The position numbers were made by a program, and so were the translations under genes. From positions 1-64,000 of the forward strand of contig JAHJME010000021.1 in NCBI GenBank assembly GCA_018821435.1: a stretch of 64,000 nt of DNA. The letters are read 5' to 3'. Below, piece by piece: positions 8,824 through 18,036 of this stretch. The notes under the pieces are model-generated. The model saw nothing but the letters and a program-made list of their open reading frames with translations. It searched no databases and was not told the origin of the DNA. Numbering within the stretch: position 1 is the first letter of the stretch; each line of letters starts with the position of its first letter. The stretch comes from Alphaproteobacteria bacterium (GTDB lineage Bacteria > Pseudomonadota > Alphaproteobacteria > Caulobacterales > Caulobacteraceae).

Positions 8824-9971
8824 CCGACCGGGCGCAACATCGACCGCAGATCGGCGGCATCCGCTCCAGCTTCGCGCCGTGGGAAGACCCGGCGGCGCGC
8901 CCGCTGGTGCGCTTCGACGGGGTGTCGAAGGCGTTCGGCGACACCGTCGCGGTGACGGGCGTCGACCTCTCGATCTACGAGGGCGAGTTCTTCGCCCTGC
9001 TGGGCCCTTCCGGCTGCGGCAAGACCACCCTGATGCGGATGCTGGCCGGCTTCGAGACCCCGGACGGCGGCCGGCTCATGCTGGAAGGCCGCGACATCCA
9101 GGCCGACCCGCCGCATCGCCGCCCGGTCCATATGATGTTCCAGGCCTACGCCCTGTTCCCCCACCTCAGCGTCGCCCAGAACATCGCCTTCGGCCTCAGG
9201 CGTCAGGGCCTGCCCAAGGCGCAGATCGCTGCCCGGGTCGAGGAGATGCTGGCGCTGGTCAAGCTGGAGGGCCTGGGCAAGCGCCGCCCGGACCAGCTCT
9301 CGGGCGGCCAGAAACAGCGCGTCGCCCTGGCCCGCGCCATCGCGCCCCGCCCCCGCATCCTGCTCTTGGACGAGCCCATGGCCGCCCTCGACAAGAAGCT
9401 GCGCGAGGAGACCCAGTTCGAGCTGATGACGCTGCAGCAGACGCTGGGCATGACCTTCATGATCGTCACCCACGACCAGGACGAGGCCATGGTGGTCGCC
9501 GACCGGATCGCGGTGATGCGCGAGGGCCGCATCGCCCAGGTCGGCCGCCCCGCCGAGGTCTACGAAACCCCCGTCGACCGCTACGTGGCCGGCTTCATCG
9601 GCGACGTGAACCTGTTCGAGGGCAAGGTCGCCGCCACCAACGGGCCGATTCTGCGCCTCCAGTCCGACGACGGCGTGTTCGACGCCGAGGGCGCCGCCGC
9701 CGTCGGCGACCACGTCTGGCTGGCCGTGCGGCCCGAGAAGATCGCCGTCTACCCCGAGGCCCCCGGCGGGCCCCGCAACCTGCTGGCGGGCAAGATCCTC
9801 GACTACGGCTACCTGGGCGACTGGACGACCTACCTGGTCGAGATCGCGCCGGGCCGCACCATCCGCGCCGCCCGCGCCAACGCCACGCGCGTCGTCGACC
9901 GTCCGCTTGGCTGCGGCGACCCGGTCTGGCTCAGTTTCGCGCCGTCCAGCGCCGTGGTGCTGACCAAGTGA
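8820..9971 (+). CDS. potG: Polyamine ABC transporter ATP-binding protein
   Basis: The cytoplasmic ATPase that powers the polyamine importer. Its 383 residues include Walker A GPSGCGKTT (62-70), the Q-loop (MMFQAYALFPHLSV), signature LSGGQKQR, Walker B ILLLDEPMAALD, the switch histidine (VTHDQDEA) and a C-terminal TOBE domain (about 275-383). The start is a TTG that overlaps the potF stop by four bases, so translation is probably coupled. A 30-residue N-terminal extension precedes the ATPase fold, as in E. coli PotG. Confidence 0.95.
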   Translation: MTDRAQHRPQIGGIRSSFAPWEDPAARPLVRFDGVSKAFGDTVAVTGVDLSIYEGEFFALLGPSGCGKTTLMRMLAGFETPDGGRLMLEGRDIQADPPHRRPVHMMFQAYALFPHLSVAQNIAFGLRRQGLPKAQIAARVEEMLALVKLEGLGKRRPDQLSGGQKQRVALARAIAPRPRILLLDEPMAALDKKLREETQFELMTLQQTLGMTFMIVTHDQDEAMVVADRIAVMREGRIAQVGRPAEVYETPVDRYVAGFIGDVNLFEGKVAATNGPILRLQSDDGVFDAEGAAAVGDHVWLAVRPEKIAVYPEAPGGPRNLLAGKILDYGYLGDWTTYLVEIAPGRTIRAARANATRVVDRPLGCGDPVWLSFAPSSAVVLTK

Positions 9972-10852
9972 GGGCGGGCAAGTCGGCTCCGGCGGCGATC
10001 CTGCCCTTCCTCTGGCTGGCGCTGTTCTTCGCCTTCCCCTTCATCCTGGTCGCCAAGCTGTCGTTGTCCGAGACGGCCCTGGCCATGCCGCCCTATGCCC
10101 CGCGCCTGGACTGGAGTCAGGGGCTGGCGGGCCTCAAGGCCTTCTTCACGGCCCTGGACGGCGAGACCTATGGCCGCCTCACCAAGGACAGCCTCTACCT
10201 CGCCGCCTATCTCTCCAGCCTGCGGATCGCCGCCACCGGCACGGGCCTGCTGCTGCTGATCGGCTATCCGATCGCCTATGGGATCAGCCGCTGCCCGCCG
10301 TCGGTGCGCCAGGCGCTGGTGATGGCGGTGATCCTGCCGTTCTGGACCAGCTTCCTGATCCGCATCTACGCCTGGATCGCCATCCTGAAGCCGGCCGGCA
10401 TCCTCAACGCCGCGCTGGCCACCCTGGGCCTGCCGCCGGTGGACATCCTCAACACCGAGACCGCGGTCATCCTGGGCCTGGTCTACGCCTACCTGCCGTT
10501 CATGGTGCTACCGCTCTACGCCATGCTGGAGCGCCAGGACGAGAGCCTGATCGAAGCGGCCCAGGATCTCGGCGCGACGCCGCTCAAGGCCTTCTGGCAG
10601 GTGACCTTCCCGCTCTCGATCCCCGGCGCGGCGGCCGGCGCCCTGCTCTGCTTCATCCCCATGGCCGGCGAGTTCGTCATCCCCGACCTGCTGGGCGGCT
10701 CCGACACCCTGATGCTGGGCAAGGTCATCTGGACCGAGTTCTTCGCCAACCGCGACTGGCCGGCCGCCTCGGCCGTCGCCATCGTCCTGCTGGCCACCCT
10801 GGTCGTCCCGATCCTGCTGTTCGAACGCCAGCAGGCCAAGGTGCTGTCGTGA
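9968..10852 (+). CDS. potH: Polyamine ABC transporter permease (PotH-like)
   Basis: Inner-membrane permease of 294 residues with about six helices. The EAA loop (SLIEAAQDLGATPLKAFWQV) contacts the ATPase, and the AGEFVIPDLLGG segment is typical of PotH/PotB. The start is GTG 9968, whose last two bases belong to the potG stop codon (GTGA overlap), which fits a coupled operon. The same frame runs open far upstream over potG, but that part is an antisense-free shadow and not coding. Confidence 0.94.
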   Translation: MRAGKSAPAAILPFLWLALFFAFPFILVAKLSLSETALAMPPYAPRLDWSQGLAGLKAFFTALDGETYGRLTKDSLYLAAYLSSLRIAATGTGLLLLIGYPIAYGISRCPPSVRQALVMAVILPFWTSFLIRIYAWIAILKPAGILNAALATLGLPPVDILNTETAVILGLVYAYLPFMVLPLYAMLERQDESLIEAAQDLGATPLKAFWQVTFPLSIPGAAAGALLCFIPMAGEFVIPDLLGGSDTLMLGKVIWTEFFANRDWPAASAVAIVLLATLVVPILLFERQQAKVLS

Positions 10853-10886
10853 GTACGATGCTCCCCCTGTGGGGAAGGATCTTGCG

Positions 10887-11672
10887 ATGAAACGCGGCCC
10901 CTCCGCCTTCAACATCGCCTCGGTGGTCCTCGGCCTGGCGTTCCTCTACGCCCCCATCGTCATCCTGGTGATCTACTCGTTCAACGCCAGCCGGCTGGTC
11001 ACCGTCTGGGGCGGCTTCTCCACCCGCTGGTACACGGCCCTGTTCCAGGACGCCCAGATGCTGGACGCGGTCTGGGTCACCCTGCGTGTCGGCGTCCTGT
11101 CGGCGACCCTCGCCACCGTGCTGGGAACCCTGGCCGCCGTCGCCCTGGTCCGGGGCGGCTTTCGCGGCCGCACCGCGCTCGCCGGCGGCATCTACGCCAC
11201 CCTGGTGATGCCCGAGGTGATCCTGGGCCTGTCGCTGCTGCTGTTGTTCGTGGCCGCCGGGCTGCCGCGCGGCTTCTGGACCGTGACGCTCAGCCACGCG
11301 ACCCTGACGCTGGCCTACGCCACCGTGGTGGTCCAGGCCCGGCTGGCGACCTTCGATCGCCATCTGGAAGAGGCCGCCCAGGACCTGGGCTGCCCGCCGT
11401 GGAAGGCCTTCGCCCTGGTCACCCTGCCCGGCATCGCGCCCGCCGTGGCCGCTGCCTGGATGCTGGCCTTCACGCTGTCGCTGGACGACCTGGTGATCGC
11501 CAGCTTCACCTCCGGCCCCGGCGCCACGACGCTGCCCATGCGCCTCTACAGCCAGGTTCGGCTGGGCGTGGATCCGAAGATCAATGCCGTCTCGACCCTG
11601 CTGATCGGCCTCGTGGCCACCGGCGTCATCGCCGCCTACCTGGTGCAGCAGCGGCGTCGTTCGACGCGATAA
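10887..11672 (+). CDS. potI: Polyamine ABC transporter permease (PotI-like)
   Basis: Second permease subunit of the polyamine importer, 261 residues, with the EAA loop HLEEAAQDLGCPPWKAFALV and the FTLSLDDLVIASFTSGPG segment that is characteristic of PotI/PotC. ATG 10887 is preferred over an in-frame GTG at 10869 because GGGAAGGA lies about 8 bases before it. It is the last gene of the operon, 34 bases after potH, and is followed by a 453-base gene-free region rich in repeats. Confidence 0.94.
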   Translation: MKRGPSAFNIASVVLGLAFLYAPIVILVIYSFNASRLVTVWGGFSTRWYTALFQDAQMLDAVWVTLRVGVLSATLATVLGTLAAVALVRGGFRGRTALAGGIYATLVMPEVILGLSLLLLFVAAGLPRGFWTVTLSHATLTLAYATVVVQARLATFDRHLEEAAQDLGCPPWKAFALVTLPGIAPAVAAAWMLAFTLSLDDLVIASFTSGPGATTLPMRLYSQVRLGVDPKINAVSTLLIGLVATGVIAAYLVQQRRRSTR

Positions 11673-11885
11673 ACGCCACAGGCGGTCCGGCCGCGACATT
11701 TGTGACCCTTACGCGCCACGAACCGGACCACCTGCGGCCAACGTCCCCCAGACGTTGGGTCCGGTCAGCCCCCCGAGCAAACCGAACCGTCGGTGGCGTT
11801 GCGTCCCGTCTCGGCACGCGCCCCCGACTTGCAACTGGAGCATTGCAACACCCGGGCCGGACCGATTCGGGGCTCCGAAACCGCT

Positions 11886-11924
11886 CCTTCTCCCCTTGCG
11901 GGAGAAGGTGGGCCGCGAAGCGGC
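11886..11924. repeat. Double-hairpin intergenic repeat (CCTTCTCCC type)
   Basis: A 9-bp perfect stem (11886-11894 with 11900-11908) is followed at once by a second stem GCCGC/GCGGC (912-916 with 920-924, offset 11000) and then GGATGAGGGG. This arrangement matches a widespread alphaproteobacterial intergenic repeat that I recall from Caulobacter and Rhizobiales genomes. Confidence 0.7.
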
Positions 11925-11960
11925 TCGGATGAGGGGTCGCGCCGCGCCATCGGCCGCGAT

Positions 11961-12107
11961 GGCGCGTCAGCGCGATCAAGTCGAACACCAAGATCGCCAA
12001 GGTCACGAAGACCACGAAGACGCCGCACGCCCTCGTTACCTTCGTGATCTTCGTGCTCTTTGTGGCCTTCGTGTCGAGGGCGCCGCGCCTGCGGCCCGCG
12101 CTGAGCC
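11961..12107. repeat. Nonamer inverted-repeat element, copy 1 (4 + 4 units)
   Basis: A small GC hairpin-like motif (GGCGCGTCAGCGC, from 11961) is followed by four tandem nine-base units of the form nnCACGAAG (11984-12019). After a 20-base loop, four reverse-complement units (12040-12075) follow, then the flank GCGCCTGCGGCCCGCGC (from 12085). The same layout and length recur at 21633-21780. It lies in the convergent gap between potI and tRNA-Thr. Confidence 0.85.
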
Positions 12108-12125
12108 GACCGCTGCGCGTCGGAA

Positions 12126-12201
12126 TGGTGCCGGATGCAGGACTCGAACCCGCGACCTTCGGTTTACAAAACCGCTGCTCTACCAGCTGAGCTAATCCGG
12201 C
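12126..12201 (-). tRNA. tRNA-Thr (anticodon TGT)
   Basis: A 76-base tRNA with encoded CCA. The acceptor GCCGGAT pairs with ATCCGGC, the D arm is GCTCAGCTGGTAGAGC, the anticodon loop is TTTGTAA (anticodon TGT) and the T arm has GGTTCGAGTCC. The outermost pair of the anticodon stem is a G-A mismatch. It stands alone, pointing towards the repeat-rich gap. Confidence 0.95.
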
Positions 12202-12327
12202 CTCTCTGGTCAGGACGCCGCTTATGATGCGAACGCGGCGCGGCGCCAAGCCGGAGCCGCATCCGTCGTCAGGTTGTCACATGCGGCGCCGCACTTAGGG
12301 CCTCTATCTCCGCGCGAGGCCCGCCCC

Positions 12328-13248
12328 ATGTCGCTCACCGAAGCCGAGACCCTCAACCTCGACCGCATCCGCCGCGAACTGGCCGATGGGTTCGACGAGG
12401 AACTGGAGATGGAGCTGGACGACGACCGGCTGGACCGGATGCTGGCCGACATGAGCGAGCATCCCGGTCGCGAGACCGTGGACCGCCGCGTCTACTTCAA
12501 GGAGCTGTTCCGCCTGCAGGGCGAACTGGTGAAGCTGCAGGACTGGGTGCAGACTCAGAAGCTGCGGGTGGTGGTGATCTTCGAGGGCCGCGATTCCGCC
12601 GGCAAGGGCGGGGCGATCAAGCGGATCACCCAGCGCCTCAATCCCCGCGTCTGCCGCGTCGCCGCCCTGCCTGCGCCCAACGAGCGCGAGCGCACCCAGT
12701 GGTACTTCCAGCGCTACGTCGCCCACCTGCCGGCGGCTGGCGAGATCGTGCTGTTCGACCGCAGCTGGTACAATCGGGCCGGCGTCGAGCGCGTCATGGG
12801 CTTCTGCACGTCCGACGAATACGAGGAATTCTTCCGCTCCGTCCCCGAGTTCGAGCGCATGCTGGTCCGCTCGGGCATCATCCTGCTCAAGTACTGGTTC
12901 TCGATCACCGACGAGGAGCAGGAGTTCCGCTTCAACATGCGCATCCACGATCCGCTGAAGCAGTGGAAGCTCAGCCCCATGGACGTGGAGTCCCGCCGGC
13001 GCTGGGAGGACTACACCAAGGCCAAGGAAGTGATGCTGGACCGCACCCACATCCCCGAGGCGCCCTGGTGGGTGGTCGAGGCGGTGGACAAGAAGCGCGC
13101 CCGCCTCAACTGCATCCACCACCTGCTGTCGCAGATCCCCTACAGCGAGGTGCCGCACCCGCCGGTCGACCTGCCGCCCCGCGTCCGGCACGACGACTAC
13201 GCCCGCGTGCCGGTCCCGCCGGAGATGTACGTGCCCGAGGCGTACTAG
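12328..13248 (+). CDS. ppk2: Polyphosphate kinase 2 (PPK2)
   Basis: Cytoplasmic kinase that transfers phosphate between polyphosphate and nucleotides. The 306-residue single-domain protein has Walker A GRDSAGKGG (87-95), Walker B DRSWYNR (144-150) and the lid region with ERTQWYFQRYV and YWFSITDEEQEFRF. A single PPK2 domain with this length points to class I (ADP to ATP or GDP to GTP), but the exact nucleotide is inferred. ATG 12328 is preferred to a TTG at 12274 because GAGG precedes it. Its stop overlaps by four bases the end of the small convergent gene. Confidence 0.95.
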   Translation: MSLTEAETLNLDRIRRELADGFDEELEMELDDDRLDRMLADMSEHPGRETVDRRVYFKELFRLQGELVKLQDWVQTQKLRVVVIFEGRDSAGKGGAIKRITQRLNPRVCRVAALPAPNERERTQWYFQRYVAHLPAAGEIVLFDRSWYNRAGVERVMGFCTSDEYEEFFRSVPEFERMLVRSGIILLKYWFSITDEEQEFRFNMRIHDPLKQWKLSPMDVESRRRWEDYTKAKEVMLDRTHIPEAPWWVVEAVDKKRARLNCIHHLLSQIPYSEVPHPPVDLPPRVRHDDYARVPVPPEMYVPEAY

Positions 13249-13433
13249 GCGGTCCAGCGCAGCGCGCGGACCACGTCGGCGACGCGGCGGCGGCGCGGGT
13301 CGTGGTCGGCGAAGCTCTGCAGTTCGGCGCGGCAGCGGGCCTCGGCGTCCTGGCCGAAGCGCACCCGCAGCGCCCTTGCCTTCGCCTCGGCTTGTTCGGC
13401 GGCGTCCAGCGCGCGCATCCAGAAGTTTTCCAT
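13245..13433 (-). CDS. Small protein of unknown function (62 aa)
   Basis: A short soluble protein that begins MENFWMRALDAAEQAEAKAR and is rich in Ala, Arg and Glu, probably one or two helices. ATG 13433 has GGGGGA about 8 bases upstream; a longer frame from 13514 lacks such a site. Its 3' end overlaps ppk2 by four bases in convergent orientation. The function is unknown. The helical, charged sequence and good ribosome site argue for a real gene. Confidence 0.6.
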   Translation of the reverse strand: MENFWMRALDAAEQAEAKARALRVRFGQDAEARCRAELQSFADHDPRRRRVADVVRALRWTA

Positions 13434-13556
13434 GGGGCTATCCCCCTTTCGAAACACCCCCGACCTGGACCTTAGACCCCCGAAAAGCGGCGCTTGTTCG
13501 GCCATGTCGATCAAAGGCGCGTGAGGCCGGCGGCGGAATCCTGTAGGGCAGCGGCG

Positions 13557-14009
13557 ATGCGCATCTTCATCGACGCCGACGCCTGTCCGGTGAAGGACGA
13601 GACCTACAAGGTCGCCGCCCGCTATGGCCTGAAGACCTTCGTGGTCTCCAACAGCTTCATCCAGATCCCGCAGTCATCGATGATCGAGCGCCGGATCGTC
13701 GACGCCGGGCCGGACGTGGCCGACGACTGGATCGCCGAGCAGACCCAGCCGGGCGACATCTGCGTCACCAACGACATCCCCCTGGCCGACCGGGTGCTGA
13801 AGGCGGGCGGCGCGGCCATCGCGCCGAACGGGCGGCCGTTCACGCCGGATTCGATCGGCTCGGCCCTGGCGCAGCGCTCGATCATGGAACACATCCGCTC
13901 GACCGGCGAGATCACCGGCGGCCCGCCGCCCTTCGGCCCCGCCGACCGGTCCCGCTTCCTCCAGGCCCTGGACCAGGCCGTGAACCTCCAGCGGCGCAAG
14001 CTGCGCTAG
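13557..14009 (+). CDS. YaiI/YqxD family protein (DUF188)
   Basis: A 150-residue protein that opens MRIFIDADACPVKDETYKVA, the signature of the YaiI/YqxD family, which has a PIN-like fold with conserved acidic residues (D6, D8 here and the later DDWI and TNDIPLADRV segments). This suggests a metal-dependent nuclease-like site, but no activity is established. The start is ATG 13557 with a weak AGGG upstream; the frame is open further upstream without a better start. It is monocistronic and 52 bases before the cytochrome c gene. Confidence 0.92.
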   Translation: MRIFIDADACPVKDETYKVAARYGLKTFVVSNSFIQIPQSSMIERRIVDAGPDVADDWIAEQTQPGDICVTNDIPLADRVLKAGGAAIAPNGRPFTPDSIGSALAQRSIMEHIRSTGEITGGPPPFGPADRSRFLQALDQAVNLQRRKLR

Positions 14010-14060
14010 ACAATGCTTGGGCCGGGGCTAGTTTGCCGGCGAGTTCATCCGGAGTTCGTC

Positions 14061-14561
14061 ATGCGCCTGGCACAGATCCTCGCCGCCGCCGCCATCGCCA
14101 CCCTGGCCACGGCCTGTAGCAAGCCCCAGGACAGCGCCTCGTCCTCGGGCGAGACCCCCGCGGCCGCCCCCGCCGCCCCGGAACTCAGCGACGCCGACAA
14201 GCAGGCGATCCTGGCGTCGTACCCCGCGCCGTACAACACGGCCGACCTGGCCAACGGCAAGTCCAAGTTCGCGCTCTGCCAGTCGTGCCACACCATCGCC
14301 CCCGGCGGCGCGAACATGACCGGCCCCAACCTGCACGGCGTGTTCGGCCGCAAGTCGGCCAGCAACGCCACCTTCAAATATTCCGACGCGCTGAAGAACG
14401 CCGGCTGGACCTGGGACGCCAGCCACCTGGACCAGTGGCTGGAAAAGCCGATGACCTACCTGCCCGGCACCAAGATGTCCTTCGCCGGCCTCAAGGAGGC
14501 CAAGGACCGCACGGACCTGATCGGCTACCTGATGGTCGAGACCGGCCACAAGGCCCAATAG
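14061..14561 (+). CDS. Lipoprotein cytochrome c (class I)
   Basis: A 166-residue c-type cytochrome. The signal peptide ends in a lipobox (LATAC, Cys19), so the haem domain is tethered to a membrane on the periplasmic side. An Ala/Pro-rich linker (21-45) leads to the haem motif CQSCH (73-77), and the sixth ligand is probably Met139 in GTKMSF. The domain resembles mitochondrial/CycM-type cytochrome c, including NMTGPNLHGVFGRKS. ATG 14061 has GGAG upstream. Its partner cannot be told from the neighbours. Electron transfer to a terminal oxidase is the usual role. Confidence 0.93.
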   Translation: MRLAQILAAAAIATLATACSKPQDSASSSGETPAAAPAAPELSDADKQAILASYPAPYNTADLANGKSKFALCQSCHTIAPGGANMTGPNLHGVFGRKSASNATFKYSDALKNAGWTWDASHLDQWLEKPMTYLPGTKMSFAGLKEAKDRTDLIGYLMVETGHKAQ

Positions 14562-14698
14562 ACCGCTCGCCTGACAGGCGCGGAATTTCGCGAAACGACA
14601 ACCTTGACGCGCGTTTCAACGCTCGTCATGGTGGTCCTGTCGACGAAGAGCATCTGTCTAGATCGACACCCCAATCCGAAGGGCGACGCCCCCCGTCG

Positions 14699-14757
14699 CC
14701 GGCCGGGCCCAGGGACCTGACACCCCCCCTATTCACAGGATCCCTGGCGCCGGCCGG
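14699..14757. terminator. Imperfect 17-bp hairpin between convergent genes
   Basis: The arms 14699-14715 and 14741-14757 pair at 15 of 17 positions across a 25-base loop. It lies in the 232-base gap between the cytochrome c gene and the RND permease, which converge. There is no T tract, so a terminator role is inferred from position. I see nothing else in this gap. Confidence 0.45.
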
Positions 14758-14793
14758 ACGGGCGGGCCTTCAGGTCCATGCGCGGGCGCGCGG

Positions 14794-17700
14794 CTACTCC
14801 GCCGCGTTGGCGACGCGGGCCTTCTCGGCGTCCTCGAAGGCTTCGATCCGGCGCGCGGTGGCCATGGGCGACTTCGTGAAGCGCGCCAGCATGTTGTAGA
14901 ACACCGGCACGATGAACAGCGTGACCATGGTGGCGAAGATCGCCCCGAAGAAGATGGTTACCCCGATCGTCTTGCGCGACTCGCCGCCCGCGCCGCCCCA
15001 GACGATCAGCGGGATCGCACCCGCCGCCGCCGAGATCGAGGTCATGATGATGGGCCGCAGACGCAGGCTGGCGCTCTCGATCACCGCCTCGCGGATCGAC
15101 AGGCCCTCGTCGCGCAGCTGGTTGGCGAACTCGACGATGAGGATGCCGTTCTTGGCGGCGATGCCGATCAGGATGATCAGCCCGATCTGGCTGTAGGTGT
15201 TGATCGAGGAGTCCACGATCAGCAGGCCGAACAGGCCGCCCACCGCCGCCACCGGCACCGTCAGCATGATAACCGCCGGGTGGATCCAGCTCTCGAACTG
15301 CGCCGCCAGCACCAGGAACACCAGCAGCAGCGCCATGGCGAAGGCCAGGCCCACCGAGCCCGACGCCTCCAGATAGTCGCGCGCGCCGCCGCCCCATTTC
15401 ACCTGCACCGCCGCGGCCGGCTGCTTGGCCGCCTCGGCGCGGAAGAAGGCGATGGCCTCGCCCATGGAGTAGCCGGGGTTGAGCTGCACGTTAAGGCTGA
15501 TGGAGCGCAGCCGGTCGACGCGCGGCCGGTCGGGCGTATCGCCGCGCACCTGGGTGGTCACCACCGAGGCCAGCGGGACCACCTCGCCGGAGCCCGCCCG
15601 CACATACAGCTTGTTCAGGTCCTGCTCGGTCTGCCGCCGCTCCCGGTCGGTCTGCAGGAGCACGTCGTATTCCTGGCCGTTCCTGATGTAGGTCGTCACC
15701 CGCCGCGACCCGAACTGGGTCTCCAGCGCCCGGCCGATGGTCTGGGCCGACACGTTGAGCGCCGCGGCCTTCTCCCGGTCGATGTTGACGATCACCCGCG
15801 GGCTGGTCGGCTCGTAGTCCAGGCGCGGGCGGGCCAGGCCGGGGTTGTCGTTCGCCGCCGCCAGGATCGGCTGGATCCAGCGGGCGATCTCGGGGTACTC
15901 GGTGCCCGTGGCGATCATCTGCATGCTGGTGCCGCCACCGCCGCCCCCGCCGCCGCCGCCGCGTTGCAGGCCGCCTTCCGCCGAGACGATCGCGCGCACG
16001 GCGGTCACCGACGACAGCTCCCGGTTCAGCGTCGCGGCCAGTTCCGGCGCGGTCACCTTGGTCTTGTCGGACAGGATGGCGTTGCCGCCCCCTGAGTTGA
16101 ACGAGCTGTTGCCGAAGCGCGGCATCGAGAAGACGTAGCGATCCAGCGTGCCGTCCTTCAGGTGCTTCTGCAGGATCGTCTCGACCTGCTTGCTGGCCGC
16201 CAGGGTGTAGTCGAAGCCGGCGCCCTCGGGGCCGGAGAAGCTGACCTGCGCCCGGCGGCGATCCTCCTCGGGCGTCAGTTCGCGCGGCAGCACGCTGAAC
16301 ATGCCGTAGGCGACCACCGCCAGCACCACGACCAGGCTGGACGCCCCGATCGAGACGGCGCGCCGCCCCAGCATCCATTCCAGCGAGTTGTGGTACGAGC
16401 TCTTCAGCTTGCCCATGCCGGAGTCCACGCGACGGGCCAGCCAGCCCTCGCCATGCGCGGGCCGCAGCAGCTTGGACGCCAGCATCGGCGACAGCGACAG
16501 CGCCAGCAGGGCCGAGAACGCCACGGCGGCGGCCACCGACACGGCCAGCTCGACGAACAGCCGGCCGATGAAGCCCGGCAGGAACATCAGCGGCGCGAAC
16601 ACCGCGATCAGCACGATGGTGGTGGCGACCACGGCGAAGAACACCTGCCGCGCGCCGCGCTCGGCGGCCACGATCGGCGGCTCCCCGTCGTCGATCCGCC
16701 GCTGGATGTTCTCGACCACCACGATGGCGTCGTCGACCACCAGGCCGATGGCCAGCACCAGCGCCAGAAGGGTCAGCAGGTTGATCGAGAAGCCCAGCGG
16801 GGCCAGCACGATGAACGTCGACAGGATGCAGATCGGCGCTACGATCGACGGGATCAGCGCCGCGCGCCACGTGCCAAGGAACAGGAAGTTCACCAGGGCC
16901 ACCAGCCCCAGCGAGATCGCCATGGTGACCCAGACCTCCTGGATCGCGTGGCGGGTGAACTGGGTGTAGTCGACCGAGACGCCCACCTGCGTGCCCTTGG
17001 GCAGGGTCTTGTTGATCTCCTTGATCGCCGCCAGCACGCCGTCCGAGATGTCCAGGTCGTTGGCCTGGCTCTGCCGGGTGATGGCGATGCCGACCATGTC
17101 CTTGCCGTTCGACCGGAACAGGCGGCGGCGCTCGTCGGGCCCTTCCTCGACCCGGGCGATGTCGCCCAGGCGGGTGATGTAGCCCTGCGCGGCCGAGGCG
17201 CCGACGACGTCGCGGGTGGCCCCCTGGGCCGCCCCCGCGCTGGCCGAGGTCCCGCCCAGCGCCGCGGACCCCTGGGTCGCGGTGGCGCCGCGGGTCGCCA
17301 CGATGGGCATGAGCGCGAATTGCGCGGGCGTGGCGTAACCGCGGGCGACGCGGATGGTGAAGTCCTTGGCCGGGGCCTCCAGCGAGCCCGCCGGCAACTC
17401 GGCGTTCTGGCTGGTCAGTGCGGCTTCCACGTCCTCGACGGTGATGCCCCGCGCCGCCATGGCGTCCGGGTTCAGCCAGATGCGCATGGAATAGTTCTGC
17501 GCGCCGGCGACCCCCACGGTCGCCACGCCCGGCACCGTCGACAGCCGCTCGACCAGGTAGCGCTGGGCGTAGTCCGACAGCTGCAGCCTGTTCATCGTCG
17601 TCGACGTGAAGTTCAGGAACATGATCGGCTGGGAGTCGGCGTTCGCCTTCTGAATCTGCGGCGGATCGGCCTGTTCGGGCAGCTGCGCCGTGACGCGGCT

Positions 17701-18036
17701 TACGGCATCGCGAATGTCGTTTGCCGCCGCGTCCAGGTCGCGGTCCAGCTTGAACGAGATGTTGATCCGCGAGGTGCCGTCCCGCGACGAGGACTGGACG
17801 CGGTCGATACCCTCGATGCCGGCGACCTGGCGCTCGATCACCTCGGTGATCCGCTCCTCGATCACCTCGGCCGAGGCGCCGCGATAGTTCGTCGAGACGC
17901 TGACCACGGGCGGATCGACGCTAGGCAGCTCGCGCACCGTCAGCGCGCTGAACGAGGCCAGGCCCACGACGCACAGGATGATCGCCGCGACGGCGGCGAA
18001 GACCGGGCGGCGGACCGAGATGTCGGAAAGCATCAT
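14794..18036 (-). CDS. RND multidrug efflux permease (HAE1/AcrB family)
   Basis: Inner-membrane proton-driven pump of 1080 residues that exports drugs or toxic compounds from the periplasm through a tripartite complex. It shows the HAE1 start (MLSDISVRRPVFAAV) and the proton-relay aspartates in GLVVDDAIVVVENIQRR, with two large periplasmic loops. Two low-complexity insertions stand out: an Ala/Gly/Thr/Ser-rich stretch near residues 245-285 and a run of ten glycines near residue 695, both in periplasmic loops. Its start overlaps the adaptor stop by four bases. No outer-membrane channel gene lies nearby. Confidence 0.95.
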   Translation of the reverse strand: MMLSDISVRRPVFAAVAAIILCVVGLASFSALTVRELPSVDPPVVSVSTNYRGASAEVIEERITEVIERQVAGIEGIDRVQSSSRDGTSRINISFKLDRDLDAAANDIRDAVSRVTAQLPEQADPPQIQKANADSQPIMFLNFTSTTMNRLQLSDYAQRYLVERLSTVPGVATVGVAGAQNYSMRIWLNPDAMAARGITVEDVEAALTSQNAELPAGSLEAPAKDFTIRVARGYATPAQFALMPIVATRGATATQGSAALGGTSASAGAAQGATRDVVGASAAQGYITRLGDIARVEEGPDERRRLFRSNGKDMVGIAITRQSQANDLDISDGVLAAIKEINKTLPKGTQVGVSVDYTQFTRHAIQEVWVTMAISLGLVALVNFLFLGTWRAALIPSIVAPICILSTFIVLAPLGFSINLLTLLALVLAIGLVVDDAIVVVENIQRRIDDGEPPIVAAERGARQVFFAVVATTIVLIAVFAPLMFLPGFIGRLFVELAVSVAAAVAFSALLALSLSPMLASKLLRPAHGEGWLARRVDSGMGKLKSSYHNSLEWMLGRRAVSIGASSLVVVLAVVAYGMFSVLPRELTPEEDRRRAQVSFSGPEGAGFDYTLAASKQVETILQKHLKDGTLDRYVFSMPRFGNSSFNSGGGNAILSDKTKVTAPELAATLNRELSSVTAVRAIVSAEGGLQRGGGGGGGGGGTSMQMIATGTEYPEIARWIQPILAAANDNPGLARPRLDYEPTSPRVIVNIDREKAAALNVSAQTIGRALETQFGSRRVTTYIRNGQEYDVLLQTDRERRQTEQDLNKLYVRAGSGEVVPLASVVTTQVRGDTPDRPRVDRLRSISLNVQLNPGYSMGEAIAFFRAEAAKQPAAAVQVKWGGGARDYLEASGSVGLAFAMALLLVFLVLAAQFESWIHPAVIMLTVPVAAVGGLFGLLIVDSSINTYSQIGLIILIGIAAKNGILIVEFANQLRDEGLSIREAVIESASLRLRPIIMTSISAAAGAIPLIVWGGAGGESRKTIGVTIFFGAIFATMVTLFIVPVFYNMLARFTKSPMATARRIEAFEDAEKARVANAAE

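Larger units (their letters stand above)
11673..12125. other. Gene-free convergent gap (453 bp) containing repeats
   Basis: Between potI and tRNA-Thr no frame looks coding; the long frames here run over the tRNA and repeats. The gap holds a double hairpin at 11886-11924 and the nonamer inverted-repeat element at 11961-12107, described separately. The first 200 bases show no clear structure. Confidence 0.7.

Noticed and set aside
8879..9967. Extension of the PotH frame back to 8879
   Set aside because: That stretch overlies potG in another frame. PotH begins at GTG 9968, where its membrane segments begin and where it overlaps the potG stop.
11984..12075. CRISPR-like array
   Set aside because: The units are nine bases with no spacers, are inverted in two arms, and no cas genes are present.
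11626..12249. Frames of 146-207 codons in the gap after potI
   Set aside because: They cross the tRNA-Thr gene and the nonamer repeat, and their composition follows the repeats.
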